Shown in pieces: positions 1 to 11,177 of a stretch of 64,000 nucleotides of DNA. The position numbers and the translations under genes are program-made. Source of the stretch: Paragonimus westermani. Lineage: Eukaryota > Platyhelminthes > Trematoda > Plagiorchiida > Troglotrematidae. The notes beneath the pieces were generated by a model. It saw only the letters and a list, made by a program, of their open reading frames with translations. It did no database searches and was not told the DNA's origin. Numbering within the stretch: position 1 is the stretch's first letter; each line of letters opens with the position of its first letter. The stretch covers positions 18,055 through 82,054 of the forward strand of contig QNGE01003090.1 of NCBI GenBank assembly GCA_008508345.1, read 5' to 3'.

Positions 1-2238
1 ATATACCGTTATAACACCGATTATCAATTTTTGGAATCAGAGCTTCACATTCTGTAATTCTGCTGTGTAATCAGTACCAGGATGTTAACTCTGCCATCAT
101 CAGGAACGAATTTATTTTGCCAAACTCTCACGGGCATTGCCCTGGTCGCCGTCTTTCTATATTTGATGCATCCTTCAAGGAAACGATAGTCTGATGAATC
201 CCCGCACAACAGAAAAATTTTTACCAAGTAAACACAGCCAGAGTGCACTTAGTGGACGGAAACAATCATGCCGAAAGCGCCATCCTTGGGGAGAACAGTG
301 ACATAGTTGCGGGAAACTAGGTCGTAATTATTCCTTCTGTAGGGTAATAAAAGTTCGCCTGATCCGGGAAGGTGGTAAATTCTGGCATTCAGTTTAGCAC
401 CTAAAATCAGCACCGTTATCGTTTTTGAAAATACCCGTCCGTATTTTTTAGCCAGCTATAGAAATATATGTCAGTTAACTTTTGACGCTGACATTGCGCA
501 GTTATTTACTCCATTATTTAACATTAATGCTCATTCCCAAAGCATATTATTGAACCTAAATTTGTGAGGCTCCAAATGATTATCAGCTGATCGCTGCCTA
601 TTTTTAGATGCAGCCCCACTCATTCGTCTGGAGACAGAAGATGGTCAGATTGGCAACAATGTTTTCATTATACAACCCGATATACCGGTACTTGGCTCAA
701 CAAGTCTTCAAAGACCGACTGTGGAAATCAGATTACTTGCCAGCGGGGATGTCACAGACGGTCGATTGGTATTCACACGGTGTTCAAGAGCGAGAGGTTG
801 CATGATGGTGACACAAATTAAACCAGAGCATAAAAACGATCAGACATTTTCCAAATGGCGCAGTCTAACCTACCGGTTCCATGATCTGGACAAATGGTTG
901 CTCAGAACTTTGTTAACGTTGGTACGCTAACTGTCATTGATTCCCTGACCAGGATAGTATTGCTTACCACTCCTCTAAAACGTCGCGGAAAAGTCCCAAC
1001 TAAATGCTCGCAATATGCACAGTTATGAAAAACGGATGTTGCAAGGCAATTTCTCCGCAAAATCTTGGAGATATTCTCACGTTTTGAACTATTTTTAGTA
1101 CTATATTCCAGGAGGGTCTCTTCGGAATTTCTGCTGTTATTTCTTATAAAATTACATTCTACAACACTTTTTTGACGCTGACAATTTTTTCACTTCTTCA
1201 ACCTAATATGTTCCTCAATTTTCCACGCGTTCAGAAAGCTTAACGGTTCAGGACCTACTAATTTCCAATTTTGTCAGATGAATTTTTCCTTGATGTTCAC
1301 AAAGTGCCTCAACATGGAGACTAGTTACTTCCACATCTTTGTATCCTCCCCGATTACCATTTTATCCGTATTCTGGCTAAACGTCAACCCTGATGTGAAT
1401 CTGTTGGTGGGCTAGCTAGTGAGTATGGACTCCAATCAAAAAAATATCGACCTAATATCTTAACAATCCCTCGACCACCAGCCCATTCAAATGGTTATTG
1501 TTCCCTCGTAGGACCTTCCCAGTATCATTGAAAGCTTATAGTCAGTTTACCCATCATTAAGAACCACTGCTGGCTATTTTGTTTGCGGATGATTTTGCGT
1601 GGATGAAACTCAGCGCATAAACTCCGCGTGAAATGGCACACTTCCTGAAATGCGCCGCAATGCTGTTATCACTTTCATTAAACTCCCTTCTCCCTTAATT
1701 GGTGGGTCCTAATATATTGATGTTAATGCAGTTTCGGGGGAAATTGACGACTTCTTTTATAAACCTTCCGTCCGAAGAGTGATGCAGGAAGTAGCTGTGC
1801 ACAGACGTGACAAGAAGCAGTAGATGAATTAAAAACTGTTACCAAGTTACGGAATTTGTTTTTCGGAACAGATACCACTGTTATAATTTAGTGCCTCGCG
1901 TTGAAATTCATTTGACAGCTTTCAAAATCACGGGCCACACTATCCGCAAAAAGGGTTCAACGACGGAGTGCTGCACTTTCTGCCCATGATTAACGAATTG
2001 GTCACGGGATCGTCAAAGTCACTAGGCACGTTGAGCGCGTATGACGTCATTCTGGATCTGCGGAGCAGAGCGGCTGAAGGTATCTGCCTTCACAAACGCT
2101 GCTTATTTGCTGATCGATGAAAATTCGCGAGATGACACGTTTCTGTGGGTCTGTCTAATGGTTAATTTACTATGAATAGCCTCCAGCTATTTAGCGGCGA
2201 TTTGCTGAACCGTAATCAAGGCCACCGCTCCTTGCTAA
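1..2238. other. No gene recognised; AT-rich intergenic or intronic DNA
   Basis: Both strands were read. Open frames are all under about 70 codons, with no recognisable domain and no convincing exon with paired splice signals. No LTR, LINE or tRNA signature was identified. It may be intron of an unseen gene or old repeat sequence. Confidence 0.4.
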
Positions 2239-2524
2239 TGTGAAATCCAGGCCAGGCGACTCTACTCTGGATGCCCGTGACTTCGCGGACCAACCTTCGG
2301 GCAACGCGGACGCACCAGGGAACAGCGCTCTCCCGAAGTAGGGGTTCGAACAACAGTTCTGAGAAGAGAAACAATACGAACAAACATTAGCCGAAGGCCC
2401 AGTAGGCCATGCACGCGACTTACACAAACGAAAGCTGAAGCGGCACCGACAACACAGAAGCATGCCCCGTCACACAACTCAAATTCAAATCGTGCTCTCT
2501 CGCTAGTTTCGGTTGCGCGTTGCA
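2239..2524. mobile_element. 286-bp solo-LTR-like insertion, copy 1
   Basis: The segment begins TGTG and ends TTGCA, so it has TG...CA ends. It is flanked by a perfect 4-bp direct repeat CTAA (2,235-2,238 and 2,525-2,528), as expected of an integrase-made target-site duplication. It aligns along its whole length with 7,637-7,921, which has the same ends and its own 4-bp duplication. Two such copies at unrelated sites define a mobile element. Its length, ends and 4-bp duplication fit a solo LTR left by LTR-LTR recombination, or a very small non-autonomous LTR element. No internal region or primer-binding site lies beside it. The sequence differs from the 336-bp LTRs at 6,576 and 10,281. Short open frames across it (2,191-2,552, - strand) are not conserved in frame between copies and are not genes. 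Confidence 0.85.
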
Positions 2525-4122
2525 CTAACACACCTGACGGAAGTTCATGCATTTATTATATGACTGACAAAATGTAATGTCCCATAGGCAAACCGTGCAT
2601 CGTTCACCCTCCTCTTGCAGGGGCATCGACGAAATTAAGTCCCTTTGGATCCATAGCTTCAACGGGCTCGCCAAGCAAAGCTTAATTTGGTCGCAACGTC
2701 GACCGCCTACTTGGGCTTGGAATAATTGTATCCAAAATAAATAGGTTTCCTGCAGATGCCAAGCCCACTCCGCATCCGATCTTAATCTGGAAGTGGCAGT
2801 AGTAGAAATGGGGTTGTTAACGATAGCGTGTCACAGATTGATAAATGTTGAAAACCAGCAAAGAAAGAAAAACAGCCTATAATGAGTCCATCAAGTTTAC
2901 AGCATCCTGACCACTGAATGGCAGAAGATGGTTAGTTGCAACAAGGCACGTGCCAACACTGCAGTAAAAATTAAATTAAATCCTGTTTGTCATAATAAAT
3001 GTTATAACCCCACATTTTCTCATCTAACATGTGGAATTACATTCTCAGGTCCAATCTCCATACTATCCACTGAGAGAGGAAACTGTTTTACGACGGATGG
3101 GCGCATGGAACTTTGTCTTCGGTGGACGGTTCGCGAGATGTTCAACTTTTTGACGTTTTCGGGGAATCGACGAAACCCTGCGTGGGAATCTGTCTGGTCG
3201 CTCGCTAGATTTTGGGGTTTCCCACTTTGCATCGCCCAAACCGACCTATCTTGACATTTTCTGGACGCCAACTTTTCCCCCTAATAGCGAAACACTCCAG
3301 AGATGCGTTTGAGCATTTATCCAAGAGTGACCTTGAACTATTTAAAAAAATTGCCCACTCCACAACCTTGTAGAAAGTGAATTAGTGTAACATCCCATTT
3401 ATTTGGACTAAATCTGCGAGGCGACCGAACTATATCCTTCTCTGTTGCGTGCACTAAAGTTTCGTTAACTACAGTCATTTGCCTTTCGACCACGTCCTTC
3501 TTAACAGAATGCTTCACGTTTGTGCCACTGATTACTTATTCGTTTTTGTAAGGTTTGTAAATATCTGCAGTGATCGCGCATAATCTAGCGTGTTTCTCAC
3601 ATATGCGTTAAAACTATATTATTATTACCTTATGTTCGGATTGACGATGGATAAGGTACGTAACGACAAAGGTTGGACGGAGTTAAAGCGGTACTCATCT
3701 GCAATATGTTGAACTTAACGTTCACTGGCAGATACGGTCGCTGTGCACAACACAACTTTTAAGTTAGTCCTTCCATGGAGAATGTAAAGTGGTTACAAAA
3801 AGCGCTGTATATGTGGGAAGAAGAACTGACGTTGACGCAAGATGGCCACTTGGAATCGCTCATGAAACCAAGCCACAACAGAATGTAAATATCAACCGCA
3901 TCTTTCAGGGAGGAAAATCCCGCACAAGTTTGATGTGCCAACCAAAAATAACACGGGTAGGCTGCTAAACTTAGTTAACTAAAAGTATGTCTCATCTCCA
4001 GATTGTGTGTGCCTTTTGCCCCAATCCGGTTTTTCTCACTTCTTAAAGATAAAGTTTCCAATTCTGAAGTCATACTGTCTGTGTACTCGTTCAGGTGTGC
4101 TGGCCACAAGATCGCATGTTTA

Positions 4123-4618
4123 TTAGACCGGTCTGGATAACCATCCAAGTGGGCTCCAAATTAAGACAGTGAATTCAGTCGACAAAACGGTACAATTGCA
4201 TGTGGTGTATTCAAATCGCTGTGTAAGTGTGACCGAAGCATTACAATAAATCTGCCTGGATGCGACCACCCAACCGTAGGTATTGAGAACATCTGTTTCG
4301 TTCATAGCTGGTGCAACTGGAATTTGTCTATAAACTACAACTTTTGAACCTGGCAAAGTTTCATTCCGTTTTTCAACCCGCATCTTTCTAGCTGCAACTC
4401 GTAAGCTGTCAAGACATACTGTGCATCTGTAATCTACACTGGAGCTTGCTAGTAAGCTGGGTGGCCTCGTTAAGCATACGATATCTGTTCGCCCGTTGAT
4501 GATTTCCACGTAAAATTTCGACATAACTATAGTGTATTTAGATCCGCGGTAGGCCAGTGAAAGCAGGATTGCTTGCAACATCGTATATTTCTGGCCTGTT
4601 GTGTGAATTTTTACACGA
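4123..4618 (-). CDS. Candidate terminal exon of an unidentified gene
   Basis: A 165-codon open stretch, the longest here that does not resemble a transposon. In the - direction it is preceded by a pyrimidine-rich acceptor (GTTTGTTTCTCAG). It closes with a TAA that overlaps an AATAAA hexamer (4,119-4,124), which would be an unusually short 3' UTR. The predicted peptide has several cysteines (DYRCTVC, TTCNCTV) and possible N-glycosylation sites (NET, NAS, NCT), as in a secreted or membrane ectodomain. I do not recognise the family. It may belong with the candidate exons at 10,961-11,432, with the retrotransposon sitting in an intron between them. Chance openness cannot be excluded. Confidence 0.25.
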
Positions 4619-5594
4619 CTGAGAAACAAACGGTCCTTGCAGCGTTGCTGTCAACCTCCTGTCCTACACACAAAAGTAATCGCACAACCACCAATGAACC
4701 ACATTTCAACAGCCTCTGTGCGGATGTTTCCGTTGATGGCTGGAACTAGGCTTATGTAATTTGCTGCTAAAATGGTTCTTCTTTGGTTAAGTATAAAGTT
4801 TCACAGTGAAACCCTAGGCCACCGTCTGGCGAACGGTAGAGAAAATGCCTAATAATCTTTGTGAAGCTTTTATATCCCCGTGCTAAATGTTGATGGTTGT
4901 CTGCTCATATTCCCGATAACCGGAAGTGATTCTACTAGGACCCATAACATGAAGCTTATGTTACGGGTGTTGAAAAATATCATTCATTAAATGTGGTTAT
5001 CGACAGTTTTGTAACCTGTGGTGTTTGAAGGTCAAAAAATAACGAAAACTAACACTGAATTATGGCAAAATGTTGAGCTGGATGTTGGGGGCAAAGTATG
5101 TGACCACTCGGCCTAGAAAGTGTCGATTGTAGTCGGAAAAATCAACTATACTCCATAATAGCACACACCAACCTTCGATTACGTGAAGTGTGTTCACATA
5201 CTTACACGCGTTTTGTAGACAGGTGTTCTGAACTTTGTTGTGCGGAGGTTGTTTAACTAGAGTTCCTAGAGCGTAACAACTACTATGGTTCCGAAATCAA
5301 CTCAGGTTCTTAGGGCCTAAAAGATGTGAATGAAACCGCAGTTGCGGGTTGTGATCTGTTCACACTGAATTCAACATTGAGTTAAACATAGTAGCGGTCC
5401 AAGGTATGCCATCATTCGCATGATTTTTCGTTCTACAATTATGGTTAAACGGTTGGATACTCCAATTTTTGAAGACCTCGAGATACGGAACACTAAAGCT
5501 TCTGCTCCATACTTCCGCTTCAGCACAGTAGTATAATAGCCTGTTGAGACCAGTGATGAAGGCGATTGTACGCGGAACGGGTTTTGGGCATTAA

Positions 5595-5813
5595 ATGGAG
5601 ACATTCATTACTAGACTTGCTGACTTAGAGGAGGCCCAAGTGTCTGGGTCAGTCATTCAACGATATAACTCGTTGAATGAAGAACAATCAAGCAAAGTTT
5701 TGGAAGGTGAATTCGAAACTCAAAAATCCTTGACCGATCTTCTCCCGGACCAGTCATTTCTCGACAAGATTCGAGGGCTCACTGAGCGGTATACTCTGAA
5801 GGAAATTACTCAG
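5595..5813 (+). CDS. Possible first coding exon of an unidentified gene
   Basis: The ATG at 5,595 has an in-frame TAA directly before it, A at -3 and G at +4, which is a good eukaryotic start context. The frame then stays open for exactly 73 codons to ATTACTCAG followed by GTATGCC, a plausible donor. The peptide is hydrophilic and glutamate-rich (for example RLADLEEAQVSGS and LTERYTLKEITQ) with heptad-like leucines, so it is probably helical or coiled coil. I do not recognise the family and could not find the next exon downstream. It could be an isolated open frame. Confidence 0.33.
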
Positions 5814-6575
5814 GTATGCCACTGTGTTGCACGTTTCGTCGCGGATTTATTAGGACTTATTCGAAGCTAGCCCCAAATTACATACCGTGAGATTACCTGC
5901 TACGTCCCAAAAATTCTAAACTTCCTATAACGTGAGAGTTGGTATACTGGCACCGGCAGGCTTGTTCACATTGCTATTAATAAAGTTGCGTGTAGTCGGT
6001 AGACTGTAAATTTCTTTATAATCTGATGGGCAAAAATGTTTTTTGAGTCACTGAAGTTATTATAATTTTGTGACGTGTTTCAGTTCGTGAAATTGTTGAG
6101 CTCTGTTGATGGGGATGTTTATTGTTTTAACCTTCCGAAGGCGCATGCAGAGAACGTGCGGTAGACCAATGACATGACGACAAATGGAAACATAACGATG
6201 AGTTGCAGTTCATGTCATTTAAGAAAATTAAATGAACACTGATATCGTCCACATAATAAGACATGCTCTTCCTGAGTTTTGGAAGCGATTAAGCATCGAA
6301 ACGTGGTTATGGCTCCGGCGATTAAATAGTCGTTGGATCATGAGAACTAAGCTTTCATAGATTTGCAAACGCGCGAAACACCAGTACAAATATTGCAACG
6401 TATGAAAATGTGCAGAAACTGGGTAAATGAGCGGTATTTTTCAGGTATATTCGGCATACCCATAAACATGTTAAAGTCAATCGCTGCCACCATGATTTGC
6501 AAATAATTCATGGGGAAGAGACGTGCGCTGGAGTGCGAAAAAGGTGACCTGCTGAATAAACATCGATAAGCACTT

Positions 6576-6911
6576 TGTAGTGAAACAAAGAGTTGGGGCA
6601 ACAGCACCTCAAGGCAAATACAAGAACTCACAGTACGTGTCCGCAATTGATTCCACTACACTAAGTCTGCTGCGTATTGCAAGAAGATTCTCCCCTTTAG
6701 TAATAACGGATTTGGTTGCTCCAGCGAGACAAATGAACGGTGCCACGGTTAGCCCACGATAACCAGGACTGCGTGCGAACAGAAGACGAAACGCGCGAGG
6801 ACGAAGTGAGTACTGATTCAAACAATAGACAAGTAGTTTATATACACAATAAACACAACCAGTATGAATAATGTTACGTAACAAGAGGTCGACAGGGTAG
6901 CAGACCCTACA
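6576..6911 (-). repeat. 3' LTR of the CsRn1-like element (336 bp)
   Basis: On the - strand this is the downstream LTR. It matches 10,281-10,616 at all but three positions, and the three differences (all transitions) fall in the last 13 bases on the + strand side, next to the internal region. The 60-codon open frame shared by both LTRs (6,580-6,762 and 10,285-10,467) is just LTR sequence, not a gene. Confidence 0.95.
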
Positions 6912-6974
6912 TAACTCTGCTCTAGAACGTGAGGGAAAAGAAAAAGCTCGATAGTTAGAGAATCACACAGTGAA

Positions 6975-9360
6975 TCAACGTTGACGATCGTTATAGATTG
7001 TCGACCATCTAACGGTTCGGCCAAAACGAATGTGTGGTTTGCATGTCTTGGGCTGGGAGGCAGGAAAACGGGTATGGTCACTAGTGTCAAACATGGGTTG
7101 GGTAGACTGAGAAGGGTTTTGTGAGTCGGTGGACATATCACACGTAATTGGATATTCTGACCGGGCTAAAGGAATATCACGCAGTTTTAGAAAGGGGCTG
7201 GCACGAAGTTGGCGAAGTTCTGGGTCATTAGCCTGGGATTTCGCGAGGGAGGGAAAGTCGATCACGCTTGCGGATAGTTGACTAACATCCGGATGAGATA
7301 AGGCGTTGGTGACAAAATTACTGGAACCGTCTATAAAATAGTTGTCTGTGGTGAACTGAGATATAAAGTCCAGGTGTTTTGTTTCTTTCGTTGAGCACCG
7401 ATCCAGAGGGAAACGAAAGGCATACACAAGGGGTTCGTGATCAGTAAAGATAATGAAGTTGCGGCCCTCGAGAAGTCAAAAATGTTTAATGGCAAGGTAA
7501 ATAGCCAGTAACCCACGGCCGAAGGTACTGAATGGTGTTCGCTTTGATTGGAGTTTTCGGGAGAAAAAGGAGGAGAGCTGGATCTCACCATTCACATTCT
7601 GTTGTAAAACAGCGCCAACAGCCGATTGAGATGCGTTGTAACATGCAGGCCAACTGAATCTACTCTGGATGCCCGTGACTTCGCGGTCAACCTTCCGTCA
7701 ACGTGGACGCACCAGGGGACAGCGCTCTTCCGAAGCAGGGGTTCGTACGACAGTTCTGAAAAGGGAAACAATACGAACAAACATGAGCCGAAGGCCCAGT
7801 AAGCCATGCACACGACTTACACAAACGAAAGCTAAAGCGGCACCGACAACACAGCAGCACGCCCAGTCACACAACTCAAATTCAAATCGCGCTCTCTTGC
7901 TGGTTTCGGTTGCGTGTTACAGCGTCAGTCTTCAAAATCAGCGGCGAGCGTTCATCTGTTCCTAAATGCTTTAATGTGGTTGCTTTGGACAAGGCTTCTT
8001 TGGCTGCGAGAAACGCTGCATTTGCTTCCGGCGACAGAACGAATTGTTTAGGATTGGCCTTCAAAATGTCCGTGAGGGGTTTTAAAAGTTCCGAACATCG
8101 GGGGATAAAACGACAATAATAATTGACAATACCTAGGTAGCGTCGGAGACCTTTTAAAGACTGTGGCTGTGGGTAGTCCTCAGCAGCGCTAATTTTCTCT
8201 GGCAAAGGCCGGATACCGTTACTGTCGATTCAGTGTCCGAGATAATCTATGGAAGTAACTCCGAAGGTACACTTCATAGAGTTTAGCGTGACACCGTATT
8301 ATGTAAGACGTTCGAACGGCTTTCGAAGATGTGACTCGTGCTGTTGAGTGTCCTCACTGGCGACTAAGATGTCGTCAATATAAACGTACACGAAATCTGA
8401 ACCACGAAGTACTTGGTCCATGAATCTTTGGAAAGTCTGTGCAGCATTCCGTAAGCCAAATGGCATACGAACGAATTCATACAGTCTAAAGGGAGTGGTA
8501 ATGGCGGTCTTTGGGACGTCTTTCGGGGCCACGTGGATTTGGTGGTAAGATCGAACCAAAGATATCTTCGAGAAAATGGTCATACCGTTTAACCTGATTT
8601 AAAAATTCGTCAATGTGATGAATAGAGTATCGGTCTGGAACGGTTACGTTGTTCAGGGCGTGGTAATCGCCACACGGACGCCAGTCACCTGGTAATCTTT
8701 TAGGAACCGCATGGAGGGGTGAGGCCCATGAACTATTGGAAGGCTGACTAACACCAAATCGTGAGAGGTGTTCAGACTCTGCATTGGCCACGTTCAGGTT
8801 GTGCGGTGGCAAACGTCTGGGACGTGCGTATGTAGGTGGGCCTTTGGTGACGATGTGATGGAAAACGTCGTGTTTGGGCAGCGATGTTACATTAGACAGA
8901 TTGGTTAGTTGTGTAAATTGTCGGAGGATGACATCGAAACTGTTATCTGGTAAGGATGACCGCAGTCCAGTCGAGTTGATTGATTTGGTCTTGTCATGTA
9001 CATATAGGGTTGCTGTGCTGTCACTCAGGTCACGATTGCCGACATCCACCATAAGTCCAAAGAATGATACAAAAAACAATCCCAGCGATCGGATGTTGTA
9101 CATCCGCCACCGTGGATTTCCAAGGGAACTGACGACAGAGTTCGAGGTCCAAAGTGAGTAGCTCCTCACCATTTGTTGGAATTGTTGAACGGTTGGCTGC
9201 TTGCAGTGTGCACGATACCGGCTGCAGGTTGTATTTGCCACCTCTCAGTGGGATAATACTGCGCCCGTATCAATGAGGAAAATCAGGGCAGTGGAACGGT
9301 CGACCACATAGAATGGGCGACAGTTTGAAGAGCCATGAACAGCTGTCACCATTACTGCCT
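6975..9360 (-). pseudogene. pol: Broken pol: protease, reverse transcriptase, RNase H; integrase core deleted
   Basis: In - strand order I see a protease active site (FLIDTGAV, about 9,260-9,290). Next is the RT lead-in ([14 protein letters not shown], about 8,660-8,720), then [20 protein letters not shown] and the catalytic YVYIDDI box (about 8,370-8,480). RNase H follows, split at DA/SQSAVGAVLQQ by the insert at 7,637-7,921, and continues through FTDHEPLVYAF (about 7,420-7,450). After IPLARSEYPITCDMST (about 7,125-7,170) the frame runs straight into a Ser/Pro-rich tail ending RFGRTVRWSTIYNDR. The zinc-binding and DDE core of integrase are therefore absent and the frame is kept across the join. 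There is a stop just after the protease motif, a frameshift near 8,570, a stop in IDYLGH*ID near 8,235 and one near 7,480. Enzymes for replication and insertion would have to come from another copy. Confidence 0.9.
7637..7921. mobile_element. 285-bp solo-LTR-like insertion, copy 2, inside RNase H
   Basis: It begins TGTAAC and ends GTTACA, giving a perfect 6-bp terminal inverted repeat, and is flanked by a perfect 4-bp duplication GCGT (7,633-7,636 and 7,922-7,925). Removing the insert and one GCGT restores a continuous RNase H reading frame, which fixes both boundaries. It is a full-length relative of the copy at 2,239-2,524, with scattered differences of roughly one in ten by eye. It is younger than the pol sequence it interrupts. 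Confidence 0.92.
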
Positions 9361-10179
9361 GTCCTCCGCGTTTCCCGAATGAGGGTTATCCTTAGCAAAA
9401 CTGCATGGTCTGGTACAATGGAGAGCTTTAGCGTCAAACCGACGATGGTAGTAACACACGTTTCGACCACCTCGCCGTCTGCGTGAACGACTTCGGGACT
9501 GGAGGCGATAGAGAGGGCCTCGTGACTAGGCTGCCAGTTGTTTAGAGATTGCAGAGAGCTGCATGGTCATTTCGGAAAACTGCTGCTTCAGAACGTCCAC
9601 TTCCGTCGGCCAACTGCGGCCTGAAGACAATTCTGGTGAATGCACATGAGATAGAGTGTAACTCTGATAGCTCTCATAGACTTGGTCAGCCAGATCTGCA
9701 AGTTTGTGGAGTGGTGTGTCTTTATCAAAGTAAGACAACACTTTTAGAATATCGTCCGGCAGATTTTTGTACCACAATTCACGTAGAATTGGTTCGTTTA
9801 CCGTATGTTCGCTCTGGAGCTGTGTCATGTGACTTAGGAGTTGTGAAGGGGTTCTGTCACCCAACTCTACTCCTGCCAGAAGTTCGCGCAGGTTCTGCTC
9901 GTCGGTTGCTGTAGTTCGTCCGATGATCGTGGCCTTTAAAGTGTCATACGGGCTCACGCTGGGTCCAGTGTAGATAAGGTCAGCAACCTCAGTAGCGACC
10001 TGCTCGAGAAGGTTGGCGACTATGAAATTATACACCGACTTTTGTGAGCGTATTCTTCTAGAATCAAAGATAGCCGTGACTTGAGCGAATCAAAGCCTAG
10101 GATCACGACTACTGAACCCACGAAGTTTTACATCAACTGCATTCTCTGAGGCGGTGGGATCTGGTTCAGGATCCGTCAT
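9352..10179 (-). pseudogene. gag: Broken gag of the CsRn1-like element
   Basis: Gag forms the particle that packages the element RNA. The likely start is the ATG at 10,179 (MTDPEPDPTAS). The frame continues through VKLRGFSSRDPRL, where the conserved next residue, expected to be Trp in DPRLWFAQV, is a TGA stop. It then continues in the same frame through ANLLEQVATEVADLIYTG and LAGVELGDRTPSQLLSHM. A second stop follows SAISKQLAA. The C-terminal region is arginine/serine-rich with the CHCC knuckle CYYHRRFDAKALHCTRPC. The reading frame is otherwise intact, so decay of gag is limited to a few point changes. Pol follows in another frame near 9,360. Confidence 0.88.
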
Positions 10180-10280
10180 GTTAAGAGAGAAGAAACAAAC
10201 AAAACAGAAATCGATCAAACGGGAAAAAATTTTTGGGAGTTCTGTAGAAAATGTAGAAAGGTAATCGGGCTCAACAAATA

Positions 10281-10616
10281 TGTAGTGAAACAAAGAGTTG
10301 GGGCAACAGCACCTCAAGGCAAATACAAGAACTCACAGTACGTGTCCGCAATTGATTCCACTACACTAAGTCTGCTGCGTATTGCAAGAAGATTCTCCCC
10401 TTTAGTAATAACGGATTTGGTTGCTCCAGCGAGACAAATGAACGGTGCCACGGTTAGCCCACGATAACCAGGACTGCGTGCGAACAGAAGACGAAACGCG
10501 CGAGGACGAAGTGAGTACTGATTCAAACAATAGACAAGTAGTTTATATACACAATAAACACAACCAGTATGAATAATGTTACGTAACAAGAGGTCGACAG
10601 GGTAACAGACTCTGCA
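10281..10616 (-). repeat. 5' LTR of the CsRn1-like element (336 bp)
   Basis: On the - strand this is the upstream, promoter-bearing LTR. It has TG...CA ends and matches 6,576-6,911 except for three transitions close to 10,605-10,614. Because LTRs are identical at insertion, this similarity would usually mean a recent event. Confidence 0.95.
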
Positions 10617-10960
10617 TCTTCCCAGTTGGATGTTTACAAAAGTTTTGAGCAATTGTCGTAGCTTACGTGCGTAGGCAAACCATACAGCATGCTGAAACGC
10701 GCTGAAACACAGATGGAAGAGTAGACTCACTGAGAACAAACACGTGGGGGTAATTGACATGAGTGATCTACTTGAAGTCTGTGGGGAACAGTACACACTA
10801 GCAGCGTCTTCCTTCAGCGTAGAATGTAGCCGTTAATTTGCATGCGTTCTGAATGTCCTGCCGGATACCTGAAACCGTGTATCAGAAAAAGCCCCGCCAT
10901 CCTATCCACCAACTCCGATATCCGCCAAGTGAGTGTATACGTATGTGTGAAGGAACTCAC

Positions 10961-11020
10961 CTTCTTCAATTACACCACGCTTCTCAAACATCACCTTGAG
11001 AGCCGCAGTATAGTGCATTT
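10961..11020 (-). CDS. Candidate 60-nt exon of an unidentified gene
   Basis: It is bounded by ATTTTGTTTTCAAG (acceptor) and GAAGAAG followed by GTGAGTT (strong donor). Only one frame is open across it, reading MHYTAALKVMFEKRGVIEE. Further - strand sequence after another acceptor (ACGGTTTCAG near 10,875) reads IRQDIQNACKLTATFYAEG in the matching phase, so a further exon may follow. I do not recognise the family. The phase joins the exon at 11,178-11,432 only if that exon uses the weaker donor GTCAGG. Confidence 0.25.
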
Positions 11021-11177
11021 CTTGAAAACAAAATTATCTTTTGAGTTACTTGATAAATATTGTCTGCATAATCTTATGTCTAGATATACATTATCCCGAC
11101 ATCCGTTTGTTAACAAGCAAGCACCCACAACGGCAGCCATACCGAGTTCCAAAAGCATACGATAAGATCGTTCTCAC

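Larger units (their letters stand above)
6576..10616 (-). mobile_element. CsRn1-like Ty3/gypsy LTR retrotransposon, defective, with a nested LTR
   Basis: A complete LTR-to-LTR element of 4,041 bp read on the - strand. Two 336-bp direct repeats with TG...CA ends flank gag, protease, reverse transcriptase and RNase H in the Ty3/gypsy order. The Gag carries a CHCC-type knuckle (CYYHRRF ... LHC ... PC) instead of the usual CCHC, which is the hallmark of the CsRn1 clade known from liver flukes. The element is defective. Gag has stop codons, pol has several stops and frameshifts, the integrase core is missing, and a foreign 285-bp LTR interrupts RNase H. The flanks ACTT (6,572-6,575) and TCTT (10,617-10,620) match at 3 of 4 bases and may be a mutated 4-bp target duplication. 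No clear tRNA primer-binding site is visible next to the LTR at 10,280. Confidence 0.94.

Noticed and set aside
2191..2552. Two overlapping 90- and 96-codon - strand open frames
   Set aside because: They fall on the 286-bp solo-LTR-like insertion and the frames are not conserved in its second copy at 7,637-7,921.
6580..6762. 60-codon open frame repeated identically at 10,285-10,467
   Set aside because: It is inside the LTRs; identity reflects LTR duplication, not protein conservation.
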